From: Nitratireductor sp.
Lineage (GTDB): Bacteria; Pseudomonadota; Alphaproteobacteria; Rhizobiales; Rhizobiaceae
Assembly (NCBI GenBank): GCA_020441735.1
Contig: JAGRLQ010000121.1
Span: forward strand, 1 to 12,282
Length of the DNA stretch: 12,282 bases
Direction of reading: 5' to 3'
The notes beneath the pieces are model-generated. The model was not told where the DNA came from, ran no database searches, and saw only the letters and a list, made by a program, of their open reading frames with translations. Every line of letters begins with the position of its first letter. Position 1 is the stretch's first letter. Position numbers and translations under genes: made by a program. Shown here piece after piece: positions 1 through 4,616 of this stretch.

Positions 1-31
1 CAACCGGGTCATTGAGGGGTCAAATGGTCCT

Positions 32-241
32 ATGGGCGTGTCAGCAGAACTTTCCTCTCTTGAGGAAAAGGTCATGATGTACCTGATGTCAGGTTTGACG
101 GTTACACAAACCGCCGAAGAACTGATGCTGTCGGATTTGACGATCACGTCAGTTCTGACGGCTGCGCGTTGTAAACTCGCCGCCAAGACCAACTTGCAGG
201 CGATGGCCCAATTCGCCCTTCAGCGAAATACCGGCTCGTAA
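32..241 (+). CDS. LuxR-type helix-turn-helix domain protein, small or cut by the window edge
   Basis: The 69 residues are almost entirely a GerE/LuxR DNA-binding domain. They show the LSSLEEKV start of helix 1, a turn glycine (SGLT), the A-x-x-L-x-x-S-D-x-T helix-turn-helix core, then AARCKLAAKTNLQAMAQFA, which matches the usual final helix with its KL and QA positions. The arginine of the common LSxRE motif is leucine here. The frame stays open to the left edge (codons from base 2 encode NRVIEGSNGP before the ATG), so this may be the C-terminal end of a full-length regulator whose sensor domain lies outside. If ATG 32 is the true start, the only ribosome-binding candidate is GAGGGG at 14-19, 12 bases upstream, which is rather far. 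Role: transcription regulator, target unknown. It converges on the minus-strand gene at 259-594. Confidence 0.72.
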   Translation: MGVSAELSSLEEKVMMYLMSGLTVTQTAEELMLSDLTITSVLTAARCKLAAKTNLQAMAQFALQRNTGS

Positions 242-258
242 AGCCGAACCGGCAGACT

Positions 259-594
259 TCAGGGATTGAGGGAGTACTCTGCTTCGCCGTAATGCGCAGC
301 AAGGGATGCCTGCGTTTCTTCGGCAGTTGCCCCGACAACATCCGCATAAGCTTGCTGGCTGCCCGGCGCAGTACCTCGCACGTCCACATTCTCTCGCATG
401 GGCAGAAGAGCACCGAAATCCATACCACGTAGCGAACCCGGAATTGCAGCAGCAGAGCCCGATGGGCTTCCGCGCCCAATGGATGCGTGGCCGCCCTGAA
501 CAGCTCCGGCTTTCTCTCCGGCATTTCCCGGATGCACAGCAGAGCGGTGGACTTGTTGGAAATGCAGTGACGATTGTACGGATGAAATTGTCAT
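259..594 (-). CDS. Hypothetical small protein, 111 aa, unrecognised
   Basis: I do not recognise this protein. The case for a real gene is an ATG at 594 with GGAG six bases upstream, an open frame of 112 codons, and a composition that looks coded. The start MTISSVQSSLHFQQ is followed by a glycine-, serine- and alanine-rich middle (about residues 23-54), then a more ordered acidic C-terminal part ending in AAHYGEAEYSLNP. There is no cysteine or tryptophan, no signal peptide and no membrane segment, so it is probably cytoplasmic or exported by a route without a cleaved signal. An in-frame TTG at 606 would add four residues, but it overlaps the ribosome-binding site, so ATG 594 is preferred. It lies downstream of the VasI-like and LuxR genes on the same strand after a 180-base gap, and its stop is 17 bases from the stop of the convergent LuxR-domain gene. 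A plus-strand reading frame of similar length in the same region has no comparable start signal. Confidence 0.5.
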   Translation of the reverse strand: MTISSVQSSLHFQQVHRSAVHPGNAGEKAGAVQGGHASIGRGSPSGSAAAIPGSLRGMDFGALLPMRENVDVRGTAPGSQQAYADVVGATAEETQASLAAHYGEAEYSLNP

Positions 595-774
595 GGTCTT
601 CTCCAAATCGTCGGCGATAATGTTGCCTGCTCCTTGCCCGAAGCTTGTGTTTGCGAAAATCAGGTCAACACTGGCATCAACCGCATGAAATATAACGAAA
701 CCGCTGTAACTACCGAATTATCCTGGTTTCGGACGCTTTCGCCCGCGAAATGATTTATAGCACTAGAAATTATA
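595..774 (-). promoter_or_regulatory. Intergenic gap with possible promoter for the 111-aa gene
   Basis: This 180-base gap is more AT-rich than its flanks. On the minus strand it holds TATATT (about 100 bases before the ATG at 594), which could serve as a -10 element, but no good -35 hexamer sits at the right distance. A short inverted repeat, TTTCG-cccg-CGAAA at 737-750, lies just after the VasI-like stop codon. It could form a weak hairpin but has no T-tract, so I do not call it a terminator. The motif ATTTCTAG (minus strand, about 763-770) resembles motifs in two other gaps of this window. All of this is inferred from pattern only. Confidence 0.2.
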
Positions 775-1416
775 CTACCAGCTACATTGGTCCCGAACGG
801 TTCCAATACGTTCACGCAGCTCCGACGTGTCAAATTCCACTTCGATCTCGGAATATTGCTTGTTCAGCGCATTGAGATACAGGGAACCGCCGCTCAAGAC
901 TTCCATCAGAAAAGGCACAGCCCTGTAGCCTTCCCAAACACCCAGAACATTGTTGCTGGTACCGGCGAGTTTCAGTTCAAGAACCTTCTCCTTGCCGCCA
1001 TCAACCTGGTAGAGGATTTCCGATCTTTCCCGGTAATCGGACATTTCCTGCCCGGGGAAATAGAACGCCAGGTTGATCTGGTTACGAAAACACCGAACAC
1101 CGAACCGGACGGCTCCAGCGGGGACACCGCGGGCAGACCGGGACTCAACCTCCAGAACAACCGCCTTCTCGAAACGCACAGGCTGCAAACGCTGGCTAAT
1201 GGTGTGGGAAGTCCTTTTCGGCAGAGTATGGGCCGGTTCGGCAACGGGGTTTTCGAGGGCCGTCTTCTGTCCGCAGCTTGCCGAGTAAAGATTGATCACG
1301 CCATCCTGCTTGCAGATGCCTGCCTGCGCCGCATCAAAACCGCCGGCAACAAGGGCTGCGATCATCAAACTAATGACCGCAACAAACTGGCCGGCCCGCT
1401 GGTAATCAAACCCCAT
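775..1416 (-). CDS. VasI-like periplasmic protein with signal peptide
   Basis: A 213-residue protein predicted to be exported. Residues 1-32 form a signal peptide: a short charged start, a hydrophobic core FVAVISLMIAALVAGG, and an AQA cleavage site before GICKQ. The mature part resembles the VasI family (known next to type VI secretion clusters, function poorly defined). It has an R-C pair after a beta strand (R108-C109), a central VD (138-139), W161, then an EFDTSEL strand-helix near 194-200 and a C-terminal C-x-W (211-213). Cys35 and Cys48 could form a disulfide near the mature N-terminus. The open frame extends to 1575, but that would overlap the LuxR gene and place 53 polar residues before the signal peptide, so ATG 1416 is preferred. 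It follows the LuxR gene by 86 bases on the same strand and may be co-transcribed with it. No other type VI gene is visible. The VasI relation is judged by pattern and is moderately sure; the function is unknown. Confidence 0.68.
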   Translation of the reverse strand: MGFDYQRAGQFVAVISLMIAALVAGGFDAAQAGICKQDGVINLYSASCGQKTALENPVAEPAHTLPKRTSHTISQRLQPVRFEKAVVLEVESRSARGVPAGAVRFGVRCFRNQINLAFYFPGQEMSDYRERSEILYQVDGGKEKVLELKLAGTSNNVLGVWEGYRAVPFLMEVLSGGSLYLNALNKQYSEIEVEFDTSELRERIGTVRDQCSW

Positions 1417-1502
1417 GATCCGTATCCCGAATGTCGATGCATCCCGGAATACACGCCCAGCCTTTTGCCGGGCTTGCCGAATTTCGCCAACAGCGAAGAG
1501 TT

Positions 1503-2234
1503 TCAGGAAATGAGGCCCCTTTTCAGGGACAGGTAAACGGCGTGGAGGCGGTTTACAGCCCCCATCTTGCGGCATGCATTGACGATGTAATTGTTGATGG
1601 TGTTTTCAGACAGGCTGAGAATAATGCCGATTTCCGAACTGGTTTTGCCTTTTGCAATCCAGCGAAGGCATTCCAGTTCCCGCGGAGAAAGCTCGCCGCC
1701 TCTTCTGGTTTCTTCCGCTTCCGTCAGCATCATCAGACGGTCATAAACCAGCATCGCGTAAAACTGGAGCGACATGAGCTCCATTTCACTGGCCCCATGC
1801 CGGTCCCCGGAAAAGCACATGACGGCATCGCCGCTGCCCGCTCGATGCAAGCGGAAAAGCAGGCTGTACTTCAGGCCTGATGCAAAAAGCTGGGAGACCA
1901 GAGGATTTTCTTCCTGCTCCGATGCGGTAAGGCAGCGTGGTCCGGCAGCGATAAGCTGTGACGCAGGCCGGCCAGCCAGTTGCTCCGACAGGAGGGTTGC
2001 CAGCACATCGGTCAAACCGGCAGGCCAGTTGTCAAGCAACGCTACCCAATCTGCCGCGCCCGAACTGTCCTCAACTTGCCGGATGAGGCAGTAATTTGAA
2101 AACCCGTTGAGGCGGCAGACCCTCAGGCATATTTCAGCCAGATCACCCTTGCTCTCCGCCAAGCGAATCTGTTGCGGAATGACAGCCTCATCCAGCGCTT
2201 CAGGAACTTTCAAACTGGTGCCGACGGTAGACAA
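1503..2234 (-). CDS. LuxR-family transcriptional regulator, 243 aa
   Basis: The C-terminal part (about residues 181-243) is a clear LuxR/GerE DNA-binding domain. It has LSPRELECLRWIAKGKTSSE, a helix-turn-helix around SLSENTINNYIVNA as the recognition helix, then K-M-G-A-x-N-R and a final GLI. The N-terminal part (about 30-170) has the size and general pattern of the autoinducer-binding-like domain of rhizobial LuxR solos. However, the usual ligand-contact pattern (W-x3-Y ... D-P) is not recognisable; only an NWPAG segment near 69-73 is reminiscent. It may therefore bind another ligand or none. Size and architecture resemble VisN and VisR, LuxR-type master regulators of rhizobial motility, and it sits just beyond the flagellar operon, but I cannot show orthology. 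The start is ATG 2232-2234, with no strong ribosome-binding site close by. The VasI-like gene follows on the same strand, so the two may share a transcript. Confidence 0.87.
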   Translation of the reverse strand: MSTVGTSLKVPEALDEAVIPQQIRLAESKGDLAEICLRVCRLNGFSNYCLIRQVEDSSGAADWVALLDNWPAGLTDVLATLLSEQLAGRPASQLIAAGPRCLTASEQEENPLVSQLFASGLKYSLLFRLHRAGSGDAVMCFSGDRHGASEMELMSLQFYAMLVYDRLMMLTEAEETRRGGELSPRELECLRWIAKGKTSSEIGIILSLSENTINNYIVNACRKMGAVNRLHAVYLSLKRGLIS

Positions 2235-2507
2235 TGACTGTTTAATCTGGACGACCCCCTGACTACCTCACATTAGGTCGCATGCCACCTGTTGGCTAGA
2301 TCAGTGACGCCAAAATATTCAAGTTTGGACAAGTATATTATATTGTTTTTTTTGAATATTTTATATTTATCCGTGCGCCGGAGGCGGAGAACATTTGGAA
2401 AGCGGTATGATGCCATGCGCATACTCTCGACACCTGACGAAACGGCAACAATAGTCTCTGTTTGCTTACCCAACGGAACTGGATACTTGGGATCATGCCC
2501 ACCTGAA
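2235..2507 (-). promoter_or_regulatory. AT-rich intergenic region upstream of the LuxR gene
   Basis: This gap of 273 bases lies between the last gene of the flagellar operon and the LuxR regulator. Bases about 2311-2370 are strikingly AT-rich, including a run of eight or more T on the plus strand near 2346-2353. On the minus strand a perfect TATAAT lies at 2337-2342, which would put a start site about 95 bases before the LuxR ATG. I see no matching -35 hexamer, although the A-tract upstream could act as an UP element. Two short inverted repeats closer to the gene, ACCT-cacatt-AGGT at 2265-2278 and GCCA-cctgt-TGGC at 2284-2296, could be operator half-sites, for instance for LuxR-type autoregulation. 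They are short enough to arise by chance. No convincing intrinsic terminator for the flagellar operon is visible here. Confidence 0.35.
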
Positions 2508-2969
2508 TCAGCTCTTTCGCATCAGCATGTCGCGGACATCTTCCTTGCTGACAAAGTTGAGATCCTGAACCAGCACTGAATCGACAAAGCCCTCGCCCAG
2601 TTTTTCGTTCAGCTTGTCACGAAGATCCTCCGAGAAAGCAGCGACATCGAAATCGTCCAGTTTGAAGATATCCAGCTTCTTGTTGGCATGCATTCCCTTG
2701 ATCACCAGATCGCGCAATACCAGCTCAAGCGGCTGCCTGATTTCGCTACCCCTGCCCTTTGCAATCGAAACGGAAAACTCTGCAATCACATAACCGCGGA
2801 TCGCCTTGTCGCGGATGATCACCGACGTTATGGGCGGGAGGTTGACATACTCCAAGTCCGGCTTCTTCTCGTGATCGTCAGCGCTGGGTGGAGGCAGCGT
2901 GGAGAAGTAGAACATCGACCCGGCCAGGAGCCCCATCAGCCAGACGCTTATGGCGATCGTCTTGAGCAT
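2508..2969 (-). CDS. FliL-like single-pass membrane protein
   Basis: A 153-residue protein with one N-terminal membrane segment (about 5-24, ISVWLMGLLAGSMFYF), a proline-rich and charged linker (25-40), and a periplasmic domain of about 110 residues. The domain begins with YVNLPPITSVIIRDK, continues with a GYVIAEFSVSI strand, and ends with an amphipathic helix (DLRDKLNEKLGEG) and a VDSVLVQDLNFV strand. This layout matches FliL, the basal-body protein that surrounds the stator near the MS ring, although sequence similarity is weak and the family's usual C-terminal end is replaced by a charged helix. Rhizobia normally keep a separate fliL with flgH and fliP, so this is more likely a paralogue or an accessory flagellar protein than the canonical FliL. 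It starts two bases after the flgN-like stop, so it belongs to the flagellar operon and is its last gene. Confidence 0.6.
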   Translation of the reverse strand: MLKTIAISVWLMGLLAGSMFYFSTLPPPSADDHEKKPDLEYVNLPPITSVIIRDKAIRGYVIAEFSVSIAKGRGSEIRQPLELVLRDLVIKGMHANKKLDIFKLDDFDVAAFSEDLRDKLNEKLGEGFVDSVLVQDLNFVSKEDVRDMLMRKS

Positions 2970-2971
2970 GG

Positions 2972-3388
2972 TTAGAACCCGTTTGGCCCGTATGTTCCAT
3001 CACTTTGGGCGCTGCGCATGGCATCTTCGATGGTTCCGGCCAGTTCACTGATCGCTCCGGAGCGGATCTTGAGTGCTTTCATGTTGCGTTCCAGCTTCGA
3101 CTTCAGGCCGCCCAGTTCCGCCTCTAGCAGCCCTGAGGCCGTCTGCCCCATCCCCTGACCTGATCTCTGGCCCTGCCCCGGAGTGAGGGCCACAAGCTGG
3201 TTCATGATGCGATGCTTGTCCGCAACGACCGAATCGAGCTTGTCGTACTCGTTTGCTGCCAGCAGACGATGCTCATAATCGAGCAGCCTGGTAAGATTGG
3301 CGACCACCTGGGAAAGATGCGTGGTTGGCCGGCCGGCCGCATTTTCAGGCAGCGTGCCGGCACCGGTATGATGGGAATGATCAATCAT
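2972..3388 (-). CDS. flgN: FlgN-like flagellar export chaperone
   Basis: A 138-residue, mostly helical cytoplasmic protein with two long helices. The first is about residues 23-68 (LSQVVANLTRLLDYEHRLLA, then a D-K-x-x-x-M-N-Q-L pattern) and the second about 86-128. It ends in AMRSAQSDGTYG, resembling the SDGTY tail I associate with alphaproteobacterial FlgN. FlgN proteins hold the hook-filament junction proteins FlgK and FlgL before export, and both are encoded upstream in the same operon. The helices are joined by a glycine- and glutamine-rich stretch at 71-86 that looks like an expanded flexible linker. The start ATG lies inside the end of the rod-binding gene (8-base overlap), so translation is probably coupled. 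Family assignment rests on layout, tail and context rather than strong identity. Confidence 0.75.
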   Translation of the reverse strand: MIDHSHHTGAGTLPENAAGRPTTHLSQVVANLTRLLDYEHRLLAANEYDKLDSVVADKHRIMNQLVALTPGQGQRSGQGMGQTASGLLEAELGGLKSKLERNMKALKIRSGAISELAGTIEDAMRSAQSDGTYGPNGF

Positions 3389-3764
3389 CGGCTCTCGGAC
3401 CTATGTGTTGTTCGATACCTATGCCGCCGGCCTTAACGATCTGCCGGGCGACTGCATCGGTGAAGACGGAAAGATAGAAGTCTCCACCCGCCCCTTCACC
3501 AAGAACATTCTTGAGATCGCTATTGACCACGTCCTTCAGCATGAAGGAGACCACCATGGTCTCGAACTCTTTTGCCGCGTCGGGGCGACCGGCCTGCGCT
3601 GCATCACCCTTCAGTGCAATGGGGGAAGGTGCTGCCGCGTTCGTCGGCGCAGCTTCAAGCGTGAAAGGCGTGCTGCATTGTGCTGTATGTTGAGGCGCGC
3701 AGGCTTCGGTCTGGGGCGCCATCGTGCCGGCTTGCAGGGTTACGGCATCAATCATGTTTGCCAA
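3381..3764 (-). CDS. FlgJ-type rod-binding protein without muramidase domain
   Basis: Residues about 62-121 form a rod-binding domain as found at the N-terminus of FlgJ: AAKEFETMVVSFMLKDVV, then a G-x-G-G-x-x-Y/F motif (GEGAGGDFYLSVF) and ARQIVKAGGIGI. In enterobacteria this domain caps the growing rod and is fused to a peptidoglycan hydrolase. Here the protein ends right after the domain, as is usual in alphaproteobacteria, where a separate enzyme opens the wall. The first 60 residues are alanine- and proline-rich, low in order, and contain two cysteines. The start is uncertain. TTG at 3764 has GGGAA five bases upstream, while the first ATG (3755, giving 124 residues) lacks a well-placed site. 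It overlaps the flgN-like gene by eight bases and follows fliR after a 90-base gap. Confidence 0.82.
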   Translation of the reverse strand: MANMIDAVTLQAGTMAPQTEACAPQHTAQCSTPFTLEAAPTNAAAPSPIALKGDAAQAGRPDAAKEFETMVVSFMLKDVVNSDLKNVLGEGAGGDFYLSVFTDAVARQIVKAGGIGIEQHIGPRADD

Positions 3765-3854
3765 GGCAGTTCCCGTCCTTCGTCGAAAGGCTTACTTCCA
3801 CAATCCGTCGCAATGCTAGAAATGTTAGCTTATCTGAAGCTGGAAGAGCGGCGC
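3765..3854 (-). other. Structured 90-base gap between fliR and the rod-binding gene
   Basis: This is the longest gap inside the flagellar block. It contains several small inverted repeats: GAGCG-g-CGCTC at 3846-3856, overlapping the fliR stop; AGCTT-atctg-AAGCT at 3827-3841; and GCTA-gaaatgt-TAGC at 3815-3829, which overlaps the second. None is followed by a T-tract in the direction of transcription. The minus-strand motif CATTTCTAGCATTG (3811-3824) resembles AATTCCTAACATTG in the gap before flgE. The gap may carry an internal promoter or a processing site for the last three genes, but the sequence does not settle this. Confidence 0.3.
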
Positions 3855-4616
3855 TCACAACAGGGAATCGACCAGCCTGCTCGCTTCAATGTTGAAGTTG
3901 AACAAAATATCGTTGCCGATGATCAGCAGAATGTAGAGACCGCCGAAAATCAGAAACGGTGTCGAAACAAAGTAGATGGGGATCGACGGCGTCAGCTTAT
4001 TGACCAGACCGGCAATCATGTTGACCACGACCGAATAGACCAGGATCGGCGCGGAAAGCCGCAATGCAATGTTGAAGAAGGTCGAAAGCTCGGTGGCAAA
4101 CTTCTCAACCACAACCGGCGCATTGAGTATTTCACCCGGCGGAAAGGCTTCGAAGGAAAGCGCCAGCGCCATGATGAACTGCAGGTGCAGGCCGGTGACG
4201 AAAAACAGGATCAGCGCCACCATGTTGTAATAGGCGGAGAGTGCCGTCGTGGGCTGATCGTCACCAATCGGGGTTCCGGGGATCGGGTTCATGCCGATGA
4301 ACTGCATGGTGATCTCACCGGCAAAGCCAAGCGCCAGAAACAGGAACCGGATGGGCACCGCGAGGATTGCTGCAACCAGCATCTCGCGCATCGTCATTAC
4401 CACAAACCAGCCTGGCGTCGGCTCTTGCTGAAAGACGGCCAGGCCGGACAGGTCATCGGACATGAAGAATACCGAGTAAGTGACCGCCAGTGACAAAAAC
4501 AGCCGCACCCGCATCGGAATTTGCGCTGCCGAAAAGCCGGGCAGAATCATGAAGGCGGTAGTGGTGCGAACCGCAATTGCAAAGACCGCCAGAAAATAGG
4601 GGCTAAACTGCTCCAT
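3855..4616 (-). CDS. fliR: Flagellar type III export gate protein FliR
   Basis: A 253-residue multi-pass inner-membrane protein of the FliR family. With FliP and FliQ it forms the helical export gate at the centre of the basal body. Family marks include an N-terminal FAIAVRTTTAFMILPGFSA segment, the R-x-R-L-F-L-S-L-A-V-T membrane entry, the REMLVAAILAVPIRFLF segment, FAGEITMQFIGM, and the conserved NMIAGLVNKLTPSIPIYFVS stretch before the last helices. ATG 4616 overlaps the end of flhA by 14 bases, which suggests translational coupling. An upstream frame extension to 4703 lies wholly in flhA and is polar, so it was not used. Length agrees with the family (about 250-260 residues). fliP is not in this window. 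Confidence 0.96.
   Translation of the reverse strand: MEQFSPYFLAVFAIAVRTTTAFMILPGFSAAQIPMRVRLFLSLAVTYSVFFMSDDLSGLAVFQQEPTPGWFVVMTMREMLVAAILAVPIRFLFLALGFAGEITMQFIGMNPIPGTPIGDDQPTTALSAYYNMVALILFFVTGLHLQFIMALALSFEAFPPGEILNAPVVVEKFATELSTFFNIALRLSAPILVYSVVVNMIAGLVNKLTPSIPIYFVSTPFLIFGGLYILLIIGNDILFNFNIEASRLVDSLL

Noticed and set aside
232..246. CGGCT-cgtaa-AGCCG inverted repeat between the convergent genes as a terminator
   Set aside because: A five-pair stem with no T-tract on either side is too weak to call.
144..524. Minus-strand frame of 126 codons overlapping both the LuxR-domain gene and the 111-aa gene
   Set aside because: It overlaps two better-supported frames, and its composition (many R, P, W) looks non-coding.
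1417..1575. N-terminal extension of the VasI-like gene
   Set aside because: It would bury the signal peptide behind 53 polar residues and overlap the end of the LuxR gene.
2376..2386. CGCC-gga-GGCG hairpin next to the AT-rich patch as a terminator of the flagellar operon
   Set aside because: In the direction of transcription the stem is followed by A-rich sequence, not T, and the stem is only four base pairs.
2273..2473. Minus-strand frame of 66 codons in the gap upstream of the LuxR gene
   Set aside because: It begins with TTG, crosses the AT-rich patch where codons become K/N/I-rich, and shows no good ribosome-binding site.
3405..4493. Long plus-strand open frame of 362 codons opposite fliR and the rod-binding gene
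   Set aside because: It lies antisense to well-recognised flagellar genes, its product is rich in Q, R, H and D as expected of a complement of membrane-protein codons, and it matches no family I know.
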